Notes: generated from the letters alone by a model not told the origin. Positions 39,655-51,754 are shown, counted from the first letter of the stretch. The stretch: 64,000 nucleotides of DNA from Orthonyx spaldingii (GCA_013397795.1 VZTJ01001761.1:2044481-2108480); one strand, 5' to 3'. Numbers and translations are program-made.

Positions 39655-39796
39655 CATCCCTGAAGTGTTCAAGGCCGGGCTGCGTGGGGCTCTGAGCAAC
39701 CTGGACTGGTGGGAGATGTCCCTGTCCATGGCAGGCAGATGGAACCAGATGATCTTTAAGGTTCTTTTCAACCCAAACCATTCTGTGATTCTATGA
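39655..39796 (+). mobile_element. CR1 LINE fragment, 3' end only
   Basis: About 142 bases match the last part of CR1 in sense orientation: AAGTGTTCAAGGCCGGGCTG, GGGGCTCTGAGCAACCTGGA, CCTGTCCATGGCAGGCAGAT, GATGATCTTTAAGGTTCTTT, ending CAACCCAAACCATTCTGTGA and the ATTCTATG repeat. It is 5'-truncated inside the 3' untranslated region, so it has no coding capacity. Confidence 0.93.
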
Positions 39797-41561
39797 AAAT
39801 CTTTCCTCTTCTAGTACCTCAAAAAAAATGACTTAGCCACTTTTTTTTTTTTTTTTTTGCTTTAGTTCTTCTAGGTCAATGCACTTTTTGATTTATTTGT
39901 GGTTTTGGCAAGTTGCACCCCAACACGGTTGGGTTCTCTTCTCTGTCATGCTGCTCAGGGGAACAGTAATTTTGGTTTCATATGTATCTACATCAGTTTA
40001 AGTTTTGGCCCTTTGAGTGTGTCTCTCTTTTTGTTCTTCATCCTAGAGACAGCTCAAAGGCTCTAGACCCTGAATGTGCAGCACATGAAACCCAACTAAA
40101 ATATGAGTATAGAGTGCAAGAAATACCCTCTGCAGGCCAGGTCAGGTGGGATGGAAGGTGTCTCTGAGCAGACATTTCTAGCTGTTTGCACAGATTTTCA
40201 GATTTCCAGATTTTCCGCTATCATTTAATATCAGCATCCCTTGAATCTTCCCCATGCTTTTCTTTAAAGGTGGTCTTTTATTAATAACTTAATCCCAGGA
40301 ACTCCATCCCTAATCATTTGCCCAAAAGTGATGAGAAAGTATAGGTACACACATAATTTTTGAAAAAGTGATACCCAAATTGATGAAAGGAGATTAAAGT
40401 TCTTTTTCAAATCAACTATTTTGTGAATAGTAAAAAACTGTGCACATACCAAACAGCAAAAAACGGGGTTTGAAACACAGCAATAATTGTTTTTGCTGGG
40501 GAAAAGCAGCTGAATCAATAAGCACTAAAGTTGCAGACTGGTTTTGCTGATTGACCTCATGATCTCTAAGCAGCACAGTTACTGCTGCTGGCCATTAAAA
40601 AAGTTACACTTCTTCTGAAAAGCTACTAAATAACTAAACCAAGACTGTTATTTTTAAAGGTCTCCTAATTCTGCCCTTTCAAATCAATTTTAATGGTTTG
40701 AGGGTGTTGCCTTTGTGAGGAAATGTTCAGGATAAGTTAATGCAGTTCAGCTTGGTGCTCTTCTATCCGGGAAGGTGTTTTAGACTTTCACACAAGGTTT
40801 TACATATTTAATGCCATGTCTGGTCTCCACCGTGACTTACCAAGAAGCCACATTTCTAGTTCTCTTCTGTGGGTCTGTGTTTTCATGATGTGTGTTATAA
40901 AGGTGCATCAATTGCCGTGGAAATCTAAAATATTCTCTATTTGCAAGGAGAACATCATTCATAATGGATAGGGGATGTCTTTATGCTACAGTCAGGTATC
41001 AGATCTTTCACCAGGTGTTGCTTTCACCTTGGTAAAAGTGACTTTGGACTGCTTACTCTCTGACCAGGAAGCAACCTGTATCACTGTGCCTGAGGGACGT
41101 GAGCATTTCCAGAGCACCTTTTGAAATCAGTGATCATTTGTGGAAAGCATTAAAACCTGAGATCTTCATTAAGTATCAACTGTATGAATTGCAATAAATC
41201 CTCAAGGGGGCATTTGAGTCTGGAGGAAGCCGAGGGAGAAAAAGGGTATGGGAGAAGAGGCTTTCTCCAGCTCAGTATCCTTTTAGGAAAAAGCCATTCT
41301 TTAAACAGAGAATTCTCTCTTGTCAGAGAATCCATTCCCATCTGACAGATGTGGAATCTGCCAGAGAGCTTTTCCCTTGAAGGATATTGATAGAGACTCT
41401 GTCAAGCTAGGAAGAAAGTGTAGATGTGTATTAAAAATGGGCTTTCTCATTTCACTTTTTCCTCTACAGCAGTCCCTCATACACCTTGCTTAGTCTCTTA
41501 AGTTGGCTATACGGAATTATTTGTTCTTTACCATAAGGTCTGAGTAGTATCATGGATGACT
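39797..41561. other. Non-coding sequence after the CR1 tail
   Basis: It includes a T-tract of about 19 bases at 39841-39859. No gene, RNA gene or further transposable element is recognised. Frames do not exceed 84 codons. Confidence 0.6.
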
Positions 41562-41854
41562 ATGGGGAAGGGAAGGGAAGGGAANNNNNNNNNNNNNNNN
41601 NNNNNNNNNNNNNNNNNNNNNNNNNNNNNNNNNNNNNNNNNNNNNNNNNNNNNNNNNNNNNNNNNNNNNNNNNNNNNNNNNNNNNNNNNNNNNNNNNNNN
41701 NNNNNNNNNNNNNNNNNNNNNNNNNNNNNNNNNNNNNNNNNNNNNNNNNNNNNNNNNNNNNNNNNNNNNNNNNNNNNNNNNNNNNNNNNNNNNNNNNNNN
41801 NNNNNNNGGAAGGGAAGGGAAGGGAAGGGAAGGGAAGGGAAGGGAAGGGAAGGG
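41562..41854. repeat. (GGGAA)n microsatellite containing a 223-base assembly gap
   Basis: GGGAA units occupy 41562-41584 and resume at 41808-41854, ending at AAGGGCCAACTAAG. The interval 41585-41807 is all N (223 bases). Because the same unit flanks both sides, the missing sequence is very probably more of the same array. Its true length is unknown. Open frames through the N run are meaningless. Confidence 0.95.
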
Positions 41855-43398
41855 CCAACTAAGCTGTTGGGGCCCAAAGCCTCAATTCAACACTGGTGTT
41901 AATGCACAGAAGAGCACTGAGGTGAGGCAGCAGGAAACCTTTACGGGATCTCCCCAAGCCTTTCTTCTCTACTTTACTCACAGATACTGACCATGTGAGC
42001 CCCAGTCTGACCAGTGATCACCAAGTCCCCTCATCTACCTCATTTTGTGAGCTCGCTGAGCTGTTCCAGGTTTCCCTTCAACTGCCAAACCCAGTGCTGG
42101 CCTGAGTGCCTGAGCCCTGAGCATCCTTTAGACATTCACACCACCCAGCTCTGACAGTCACAACACGGCAGTGGGACAGGAAAGTGAACAGGCAGGTTTC
42201 TGAGCTCACCCTTAGGTGTAGGCAGACACCTCTGAGCAGGGGAGAGGCAATCCAGTGCATGTCTTCATTTGGCAAACTGAAGAAACACCCACCAGTGTTC
42301 AATTCTGAGTGGATTATCCAGACATTTCCTTGGATAGTAACACAGGTTTGGAAACCAAGCATGGTTAACCATATGGATTGACAAAGAAAGAGAGCGCATA
42401 TTGCACTTCAGATTCTTTCTCTAAATGCTTTAACACAGCCTAAATAATCATTAAGCCACATAATCTCCCTGAAACTTCAGACAAGGTACGATTAAGCCCT
42501 TGCAAGGTTAAGAAGGAAACAGAAAAACCAGTCCCAGTGCTGCTCACTGATTGTACTCCAGGAAATATTTGTCGCTATGGCATTTTTGGGAGCTTCTTTT
42601 GCCATTTGAGGCTCTTGCACAGAAGTGAAGTCTGAGGGGTGCTTGTTCCACTTGCTTGAAGAGCCATCTTCAGAGAGCAGCTTTCCAGGAGAGGCATGTA
42701 GCACTCACAACTGTCAGGCAGATGGGGCTCCCTTAAAAGGCTTCCAAAGGCTACCAAACCTGCTGGGTCCCTTGAAGCAAAAAGGAGGCATTAGAGAAAG
42801 ACAATGAGGCGTTTCCATATTTTCTGTTGTTCTGTATTTTGTTCTCTACTGTGCAGCCGTTTAGACAAGTTGCTTTCTTTAAAGGGTCCTTCCATTCCTG
42901 CTACTACCACATTTAAAGCCATGATCTCTCTGCAGGAGGAAGTAAGGGATAGGAAGGGGTGTGAAAGTAATCAGATCATCAGTTCTCTTTCAAAAGCTGA
43001 TCAAAACAAGAATTTCTTCTTAATTGTTTTCTGCTATTTTTAAATCAACATAGAGCTGTCTGAGAACACTTCTGATTAAGAGAAAATAAAAATCTGAGGT
43101 ATATCAACACTCCAGAAAAAATATTAAGAGTTTCATTTTTAGAATGGGCGTGGTGGCATTAATTTTCAAATAATTTACAGAACAACTATGCATTTTATCA
43201 TATCAGCCTCTAAAGAGAAAACTTATCACATTTCTCTACAGTGTTGATTAATATTTAGTTCTTTAGAGTGTTCTTCCTTGAAGCAACCAATTAAAATAAG
43301 TTTTTCTTCTGCCTGGTCATATTTGGATTTAATCTGATTTTAGCAGTATTGATAAGAAATTTCTGTTGACAATTCTTGATGTTTCAAACATGTTCTAA
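41855..43398. other. Non-coding sequence, no gene recognised
   Basis: Frames do not exceed 94 codons (42078-42362 minus), and none resembles a known protein. No transposable element or RNA gene is recognised in this stretch. Confidence 0.6.
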
Positions 43399-43541
43399 AT
43401 CATAGAATTGTCAAATGGCTTGGGTTGGAAGAGACCTTCAAGATCATCTAGCTCAAAACTCTCTGCCACATGCAGGAACACTTTCCACTAGAGCAGGTTG
43501 CTCAGAGCCATATCCAGCCTGGCCTTGGACACTTCCAGGGA
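43399..43541 (-). mobile_element. CR1 LINE fragment, 3' end only
   Basis: The left edge is the reverse complement of the CR1 terminus (ATCATAGAATTGTC, GGCTTGGGTTGGAAGAGACC). It continues with AGATCATCTAGCTC, CACTAGAGCAGGTTGCTCAG and CCAGCCTGGCCTTGGACACT to TTCCAGGGATG. About 143 bases remain, ending at nearly the same consensus position as the copy at 39655-39796. It is non-coding. Confidence 0.92.
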
Positions 43542-46198
43542 TGCTCTTTACCAGGAGACACTCAACAGGAGTGACAGTGGTCAGATGCAAACAGATGGGC
43601 CAGGATGAAATAGTAATGAAACACTAATAGACAGTGCAGCCCCAATGTTGTTCTGTCTTACAGGCACCCACCAACAAGGAGAATTCCAACCATGCCTGAA
43701 ATTTCTGGGAACTCCTCCCAGGGAAAGTGGACAATATATAGAAACAAGCTGTCAGGAGGACAACAAAACTTCCACAGCAGTGTGGCTGGCATGTAGACTT
43801 GACATTACAACTCCAAACAAGGGCTGACTGCTTGGAGGCATGACTGCAAAAGTCATAACAACTGAACTAAGCTTAAGGCAACAGCGTGAATCCAGAATGA
43901 ATTTCACATGGTTAGAGAAAAGGGCAAACTATGGTCAGCATGATCAGAAATAGCAGTGGGTGAAGTCCTCTCTTTGCAAAGAGATTTATTCTTTCTTTGG
44001 AAAGAAATTCAAACCCCAAGCAGAAGTTAGCTGAGCACAGGTAAAGGGTCAGAAGGGTGCTCAAGTTCTCCACTGAAGTTACGTAAGGGGAGCATGAAAG
44101 AAGATCACAAGGGGAAGGGCCAGAGCCAGGATTTACATTCTGGCAAGCCAAAAGTTGAATTAAGACCAAATTGGAGGAGATAGACCAAAGGACAGGGATA
44201 GAGAATGTCAATATGGCAGGAGAGATGAAGAGGAGCCACTGCTTTTTGAGAAGGAATGAAGAGGGGAGCATCAGGCCACAACACCTTGCACCAAGGTGGG
44301 GAATGGGGAGGAAGACAAGGACTTCTGCAGAGAAAACGTTGGGCAGAGGGATATGGGTCTCTAAGGAAGAAAAGTGAAGCAGATCACTCAGACAATTTGG
44401 CTCTACTGCTCCTTTCAGGTGTGACATGGACACCAAAGGACAGGCAAGAAGAAGCAAGGTGACTCGAGCAGTGTCAGCCAGAGGGGGGATGCAGTGACAC
44501 GCAGCAGGGGAAGAGGAAACTTGCAGAGGCTGGATTGGAAGGAGGCCAGAGGTGGGAGAAATGGGCAAAACCAGGCACGCACTACAAAGTTGTGGATGTG
44601 AATCGTGGCTTATCTAGTGGGAGAAGGGAAGAGATTGGGAGGTTAAATGAACAGAAAGAGCTCATGAGAAACTCTCCAGGTGTGTGAATTGTAAGGACAG
44701 GAAGGGGGTGCAAATGGAGGCACTGCAGGGACACAACGGAGAGGAAGGAGGAAGGGGAAGGATTCCAGGAAACAAAGCAGAGACTAATGAAAGCTGAGTT
44801 AGAAAACACTGCAAACATACAAAACTAAAGATCCCCAGTGCCTACTAACGGCATCTTCTCTTTGTTTCAGGGGAGGTGAAGGGGATAGCACTGTTTTGAC
44901 TTAGGTCTCCCTTGTTTTGCCTGCAGCCGTTGTTTTCCTGCATGCAGTACAATGTTTATTTCAGAGAGGTGAAAATACCCTTTAGAATACCCTTTAGAAT
45001 GGAGAATTGTCTGCATTACACAGGTGGTTCTGCTCTTCCACCAGATAGTTCGTAAACAACAGCTTCCTGGCTAAAATGAAACCTTTTTTTTTTTTTTTTC
45101 TTGGCAAAAATATTAACACCAAATGCCTTTTTCTATCTTTCATTCAAGGCAATGGGAAAAAGAAAACTTCAGAAGTATTCATATGAATATTTAAAAGTAG
45201 GGAAAATAAACAGTCTAGATGTACTGCAATTCCATCTAGTTCCCACTGGCAAAATGATGTCAATACATCTCTCCAAAGAGCTGTTACACTGGCATTTATT
45301 GGTCCTCGTCAGCTGCTGATTGGAGGGGGAAGAAGGTAATGTTCAAGAAACCAGCATATTGGAGGGGTCCTGTTTCGTGCTTGGGGATTTGGATTTGCTC
45401 ACAGCATTACCCAGCTCCACCAATTCGTTTCTCCTTGCACACGTAGGTTCAGCGCTGAATCAGATTCGTCTGTGCCTTCCCCTCCCTGTTCTCCCATTAC
45501 TGAAGGAGGCGACACAGTGAGAAGTGTGAGCAGAGGGTGATTAAAGGGATTCCAATTCCAAGCATCAGCGGTTTCTCAGGAGGCACATGGCTTTATTTGC
45601 TCTTATCTGTGAGCCATTTACACCACATTTTGCCCACTTTCTGACAGAAACAATACCATGCTTAATTCTTACCGCTCAAGCGGAAGTGTACTTGGGATTG
45701 TGAAGACAATTTTCAGGTTTTAAAAGTATCCATACTATTCCCAGTGTTTTAGTTTGGGCTGAGCGATTGTTGCTTTTTTAAAAAATTATTTTCTTGAAGG
45801 TGGAAAGTCACTACTCAGCTCTTCCCACTGCTATCTTCTTTCTTGTGCCTTCCTGCTCTGAGAGCTGACAAATGATACCTCCTGTGCTGTTTCACTGGAA
45901 CCCCTCCTATCTCTTACCTGTATCCTGTTGCACATCAGATGGGATAAAGATAAGGAAAGCTTTCCGGTTTTAGCGCAGAAAATGAGAGTGGCTGGCCAGA
46001 TGCAACACAAACAGCTCACAGTTGCTTTCAATTAATAAACAGTAGCCTGAACTCGTGAATTATATCTGGTTTGTCCTCTGAATTTGGGCAACAAGATCCA
46101 GAGATAATGGAAAAAGCCTTCAGGAAAGCCTGAAAAGAGCTGGATTCAGGGAAGAGCTGGATTCTCTGGATGCCAGAGAGCAGGAACAGCCCTGCCCC
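43542..46198. other. Non-coding, with a purine-rich plus strand from about 44160 to 44800
   Basis: From about 44160 to 44800 the plus strand is strongly A/G-rich. The longest frame of the window lies opposite (43912-44568 minus, 218 codons) and is explained by this bias, because minus-strand stops need TTA, CTA or TCA on the plus strand. Its translation has no recognisable domain. A 12-base unit AATACCCTTTAG is duplicated in tandem at 44974-44997, and a T-tract lies at about 45086-45101. Confidence 0.55.
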
Positions 46199-46419
46199 GA
46201 GGCATTTGTGATGCAAGCCCGGGGAGTACGCGGGCTGAGGGAAAGCTTTGATGACGGAGTGGAACACATCCCTTCCGCAAGAAATTCCTCCGGGAGAGTT
46301 GGTGCTGCCAAACCTGCCCGGCTTCCCATGGAAAGCCTTCTCCAGGCTACCATGGGGAACGTCTCTGCTGTGGCGCAGTGCAGCAAGGGGCAGAACCAAA
46401 CCTGTCCCCACCGCCTCGA
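46199..46419. promoter_or_regulatory. Small CpG cluster
   Basis: Twelve CpGs fall within about 220 bases (for example CCCGGGG near 46218-46224, TACGCGGG, CCTCCGGGAG, TGGCGCAG), in a region otherwise depleted of CpG. Frames are open on both strands (46208-46549 plus, 113 codons; 46028-46465 minus, 145 codons), as GC-rich sequence allows. It could be a short regulatory element or a decayed CpG-rich repeat. No TATA box or known repeat family was recognised. Confidence 0.25.
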
Positions 46420-47632
46420 CAGTGGGGGTAAAACAAGCCCAGCAATCCCAGAGGCAAAGAGCCACCTCAGTGAGGTGACTAAAGGGGGATGGAGAGCAGA
46501 TAAGGTGCTATGCAGTCAAAACAAATTTAACTGGCTTTGGTCAATGTGAGGGAGACTGGGCAACTGCAAGGCAATTATGCTTTGCAATAGGTTAGCAGGA
46601 TGTAGGCAGGACACTTTTCAAATAGCCACGTGAAACGAGAAAACGCAAGAAAATGGAAAGGTTTTAGTGAAATATTTCACTTTGGCCAGAAATCACTTCC
46701 TGAGTTTTGCCATTAATTCATGAATAGCTTTACATTAACTAAAAGCTGTGGTTTTGTTTGAAATAAAAATTGCTGAAGTCTGGCTGTGACGTGCTTTCTG
46801 CTACTAAATATTTCTAAATCAGTAGATACAACAAGTCTCAGCTCATATGTAACCAACAAAAAAAACCTGATTTGCTTGGCACTGCTGAAAGGCAATTATG
46901 AAAGAAGTCACAGGGAGAAAACCACTATTTCTCCTAATGATAAAAGATTATTTCAGAATATTCTGTCTTGATGTTATCTCTTCTTTAACCTATTCAATAT
47001 TACCACATAAATTCCATCTCTGATTTCAACAATGCTGTCTGCAAATATTCCAGAGTTAAAAGTAGAAACCATGAACAATTTATTCATAACCTTAGCCTCA
47101 TTTTTTATTTGCAAAGTACCGGCAAATACATTTAGTATTCACAAATGTGGTTATTGCCAAGAATTTTTCAATTAATCCTTCAGTGTGCATAGCAAGTATT
47201 CATAGGATTTAAATTTTAAGCTTTTGTTATGTCATGTCATTTTCTTCATTTGGATAAGTCGCTGTCTTCTGACTCCTTAACCCACGCAGGACTTCCCTTT
47301 GCACAGGAATTTATGACATTTCTTTGTGTGAACTTGTGAACGAAAATTCACAGATATGTAATTATCAGCCAACAGCTGATCAGCACCAAATTAGGCACTC
47401 TTGCAAACAGCCCTTCTGACAGATTTGGCTATAGCAGTTCTTGTCAGGTTCAGTGAGATTTTTGTGGTACAGGTGATGGTGATCTGGGCATTTTGTGTAA
47501 TGTCTTAAACATGTGAATAGTGTCTTTTTGGGGCAGATTTTTAAAGGTATTTCAGCGTAACTATTTGCAGGGTCACCTTCAAGTAAGACATGAAAAGACT
47601 AAACTTACCAAGGGTTTAATCTCTTTATCAGG
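46420..47632. other. Non-coding AT-rich sequence
   Basis: No gene, RNA gene or transposable element is recognised between the CpG cluster and the CR1 fragment. Frames are short (at most about 61 codons beyond the tail of the CpG-cluster frame). Confidence 0.6.
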
Positions 47633-47775
47633 AACTGTAGTGATAGGACAAGGAATAATGGGTTCGAACAGATAGAGGGGAAATTTAGGTTCAATATTAG
47701 GAAGAAATTTTTTACTGTGAGGGAGGTGAGGCACTGGCACAGGCTCAGAGAAGTTGTGGATGCTCCATCCCTGGA
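47633..47775 (+). mobile_element. CR1 LINE fragment, internal piece lacking the 3' terminus
   Basis: In sense orientation it matches CR1 upstream of the terminal 145 bases: CTGTAGTGATAGGACAAGGA, ATTAGGAAGAAATTTTTTAC, GTGAGGGAGGTGAGGCACTG, AGAGAAGTTGTGGATGCTCC and ATCCCTGGA. The usual continuation into the CR1 tail is absent; instead an A8 run and unrelated sequence follow. The copy therefore lacks both its 5' part and its 3' end, so a deletion or rearrangement followed insertion. Confidence 0.85.
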
Positions 47776-49700
47776 AAAAAAAGCAGCAGGAACACAAAAA
47801 CTCCTTTGCCACAACTTTCCTCAGATCACTGAAAGCATTTTAATTTGTCCAGGTTTTTTTTACCCTCATTTCCTTTCTGTGCCACTTTATATTGCCATTC
47901 ATTCTTCAATCTCTCTTCCCTTTTACATAAATGATTTGCCCTGACACCAATATACCATGGAGTAAATGAATCACTGCAGCAGTCATTATGAAAATATAAA
48001 TCACTGGTTATCTGTTCCTGCATGTGTAGGCAGACAATATATTCAGTAATAAACCTTGTGCTGAAATGGAGAGATTTATCTGCCGTGTAATCTTTGGGAA
48101 AATGCTTGCACCTAATATGGATCTGTGGAACTCTGATCTCACCCGGTGTGAGGTGGGTGTGGAGGAGCAGGATTGGTTTCTCTTCTTATAAAAGAAAAAA
48201 AATGTAGCCAAAAATGCATCCAGGCCAGAGTGAAAAACAAAAAATATTCCACAGAGGATTAAAAGGAAATGCCAAATCAAGAAAAAGATAAAGCCATAAC
48301 CCACAGAATGCAGAAGAAATCCCTTAGTAACAAACAGCTTCCCATACAGTCTCCCAATACTCAAGAAGCACCAGGGACAATAAGCAGGAATAGTAAAAAA
48401 AAAAAAAAGTATTATGTCTTGAATTGTCCCTCTGACTATATTCCCAATAATGTAGATAATCCCCAGAGGCAGAAAAAGAACAGATGTGAACAATAATAAT
48501 TCCCAAAAGGTAGAGTCAATTAAAAAATTCCTCCAGGACTTTTTACCACATTACCTCCCGCAGAAAGCCAGCAGTTGGGGAAATCCTCCAACCTATTTGT
48601 CAGAATGAATCATCAGCTGGATTTGATGCTGATTGTGGAGGAGGTAAGGTTCCCAAACCTTTCCTCACCTACCCAGCCACAGAGAGGAAGACAACTTTTG
48701 CAAACAACAAAAATAACAAATACAGAGGAAGCAGCTGTTGGCCATTGCGACATCCACAGCGCAAGGTTAGAAATGGGCACGGTCTAAACCTGCTTGGCAC
48801 CTGCAACAGGTCCCTCCTTTAGTCTGATTGCCCATCTGATGTGTTCTGCAGGTGGAGGGAGGTGCTTACGTTAACCTCTGAATGGAAACCCTTCCCTCAT
48901 TTTCAGTGTCTCATTTGTAACCTGTCGCAGAGCAATGCTAGGAAGGCGCTCAGCCCTTGACAAGTTCAGGCAGAAAGTGAAGATGGGGATCTCTGAGATG
49001 CCATCCCAATGCCATCGGAATGTGCCCATGCAAGTCCCATCAAAATCAGCTGGAAAACTCTGCTGTGCCCATGAGAAAGGATTTGCTGCTCTGTTCTTGG
49101 AGCAGTAGTTGCACGACTGAGAACAGCGGTGGTGGCACTTGATATCGGCACAGTGAAAACGTCCAGGGAATTTAGGAACACCCTTAATCTTTTTGCAGTG
49201 ACTGGACACAAATAAACAGGTAAGTAAGTATATGATGAGTGACAACACCACCCTACACTCCTGAAAACCAGATTTAATTTAACTGTAGAAAATACCCAGT
49301 TGGAGAAGTTTTTGAAACCAAAAGGGGACATTACTACAAAATCATGTGTGTGCTCATCAGGTTAAAAGAAAGCTTCTGGAATATTTAATTCTTTTATAAT
49401 TACATTTGATAGGGAATATTTCTTTAGAAATAGATTCTTTTGTTTTTCACATTTAAAGCTGTTGAAACTGAATACAAAAGGCATCTTTTAATGGTAGGAG
49501 AATAGACAGTTTTAAACTTTCACCTCCTCTGTAGTACTTTGATTTCTGGCAAAATGAAAATTGTGTGAATAAGGATGGAAAGCCTTAGCACCACATATTT
49601 TCTATGTTCTAAAACACAGGAACAAAGCAGAGGGTTTTTTGAGAAGAAATTTCTGGAACTTCTGAGGAGGAAAATAGTTTTGTCTTTGAAGTACCTGATC
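47776..49700. other. Non-coding sequence, no gene recognised
   Basis: It contains A-tracts at about 47776-47783 and 48396-48409. The frame at 48008-48493 minus (161 codons) is rich in Phe, Leu and Ile because the opposite strand is A-rich; I found no motif in it. 48871-49331 minus carries two overlapping frames (126 and 121 codons), also unrecognised. Confidence 0.55.
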
Positions 49701-49973
49701 CTATTTAAGCATCAGATCCACATCTTCTTTATCTTTTGATTTTCCAAACTGAGGGATAAAATGGAACTGAGAATTTTCTATCTCCTGCAGCATGTCTGAG
49801 ATAACAGAAATCAGAGCTTCAAAAAAGAAGACAATGGCAGAATTGATCCATGCCAGTTCCTTAAGTATTTCTGGATTATCAGGAGGTGAAATCCTGACAG
49901 CACTTTGTAGACCACCCTGTGTGGCTCCCCTGGCAGCAGTGATCACTCTCTGAGGTTTCTCGCCAGCTGCCAT
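49701..49973 (-). CDS. Unidentified 90-codon reading frame, possible small protein or retrocopy
   Basis: I do not recognise this frame. It stands out because the translation has the texture of a real protein: an Ala/Gly/Arg-rich start (MAAGEKPQRVITAARGATQG), then ISPPDNPEILKELAWINSA, a hydrophobic segment around residues 42-58 (AIVFFFEALISVISDML), then a polar acidic/basic tail ending KDKEDVDLMLK before TAG. The start is plausible: an A three bases before ATG and a G just after it. No intron is needed, and no poly-A tail follows the stop, so a young processed retrocopy is not supported. It may be a single exon, an old retrogene fragment, or chance. Neighbours give no help: the nearest recognised features are a CR1 fragment 2 kb to the left and an LTR 1.8 kb to the right. 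Confidence 0.25.
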   Translation of the reverse strand: MAAGEKPQRVITAARGATQGGLQSAVRISPPDNPEILKELAWINSAIVFFFEALISVISDMLQEIENSQFHFIPQFGKSKDKEDVDLMLK

Positions 49974-51728
49974 TTACCGGTTGCCCCTCCATTTGAGGAA
50001 ATAAAAATTTTTATTAAGTTCAGTGGCACAGAGCAAGCTTTGGCAGGGGTCAGTGAGGTGCTTAGGGTCAGTAATAACTAAAAGACCTCAACAATATTTA
50101 TTTCAAAAGGAGGTTGATGTTGGGTTATAGTTCCTAAGTCCTTCAAAGTATCAACAACAAAAGGACAACACAAAGTACTGTGATATCACAGTACAGCTCT
50201 AGGGTCTTTCTGACTCTTCTGCTACAGAAAACGAGAAAGGATGCAAAACCTTTCCCTTAAACAGTTTGTGCTGTGCTGAGATTCCATACAGAAATTAACA
50301 AGGCACACATAATAATCATTTATGGCTATAGCTCCTAAAACCAGCCCTGTGTCACTTCCAGGTAACGTGACGCCCATCCTTTGAGTCTAGGTTTTGCTTA
50401 TGTAATTGTATCACACAAACAGGTGGGACCCCAGGAATCACTGAAGTTTCATTGAAGGGGGTTTTGGTCAATGGGAAGTTTCTTCACTACATCTAATCAC
50501 AAATACTCTTTATCAGGAAGGCATTTGTCATTAAAATGTGGAAAGATATGCTAAATGAGACCTGTTTGAAAACACTGAAACATGTTTTACCATGATCGGT
50601 TGCTTAATCAAAGATATTCCGTAAAAAAAGACAGATCTCTAAAGGTTCTAAGAAGAAACACTTGAGTGAATTCTCGTGGATGATTTCTATTTGTTAGCCC
50701 ATAACAACAAGCATTGCTCCTACTCCTGTTTGCACAGTTTCACATCCAATTTGTATTGCAGTCAAGTAATGAGACTTGCCATCTGCCCACACAGGACAGA
50801 CAAACATTTGTTTTCAAGCAGCTGTGCTGGTGGTGAGGTTACCACCCCGGCTCCTGTCCCATTTTTTTGCTACCTGTTAGCAAAAACCAGACTGCTTTTC
50901 TGATTGCTCCCTAAGCAATTGAGTCAAAATGACCTCTATGAACAAACACCTGCCACTGGGTTTCTCTGAGCTGACCCTTCCTGTTTGACTGAAGGGAGCT
51001 TGGGGATATTCCCACGAGTTCTTGTACTGGCAGGTACAGAGCAACAGCCTCCAGCTGCAGCACAGCATCAAGAAACTGAGGGCAGGCTGAGGGGAGCATC
51101 CTTGTCCAGCAGCAAGGTTCAGCCTGGAAGAGTGTCTGTCCACAGCCAAAGTGAAAATGTGTTCAGAAATGTGATCAAAGCACAACATGGCACTACATAA
51201 GAGCAATTGTTTCTTTCTCATTTCAGAATGCTGCTACTGTTGTAAATGCTGGAGTGAAATACATGTTTTTCTAGATATTATTGAAAATTGTTATTGTAAG
51301 ATGTGTTTGGTGGTATTTTTGTTCATTTTCCTTCCACTTTAATGGAAAAAAATGACCCTCAAGATTTTATCTTGTGACAAATGCTTTATCAAGTGACAAA
51401 TTAAGGTAGTTTTCTTTTAGTGTCAACTTAAAAGTGGAAGAAATCTCTAAGTTCCACCTGTGTCTGCACAGAGGAGGTCATAGGTCCTGCAGGTCACTTT
51501 TCTTATTTGCATTTTAAATCAACAGGCTGGGCTTTTGCTGTCATTTTATTCCACAATGTGACAAAGAAGGACTGGACATTTTTTGCATGTAGTTTTTTTC
51601 AAGTCAGTTCATTTCAAAGTGGACATTCAGAGAAAGGTACTAAAGGTGTCCCTGTCTGCATTGAAGGAAACTGGCTTAATTAATGAGTTTTCAATGAGTA
51701 TTCTTGTACTAGTTTGAAAACAAACCAG
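49974..51728. other. Non-coding sequence, no gene recognised
   Basis: Immediately right of the 90-codon frame is the palindromic AT stretch AATAAAAATTTTTATT near 49999-50014. Frames reach 114 codons at most (50877-51221 minus) and are unrecognised. No transposable element is seen until the LTR. Confidence 0.6.
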
Positions 51729-51754
51729 TGGGAGACTGCAAGTCAGAATTATAA

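Noticed and set aside
41550..41990. Open frames running through the N block
   Set aside because: The residues are unknown and the edges are microsatellite; nothing coding can be claimed.
39655..47775. The CR1 pieces at 39.7 kb and 47.7 kb as one element split by an insertion
   Set aside because: They are on the same strand and complementary in consensus, but the 3' part lies upstream of the 5' part, so a simple insertion cannot explain the order.
48008..48493. 161-codon Phe/Ile/Leu-rich minus-strand frame resembling a membrane protein
   Set aside because: The hydrophobic look comes from T-rich codons opposite an A-rich strand, including an A14 homopolymer; no family pattern.
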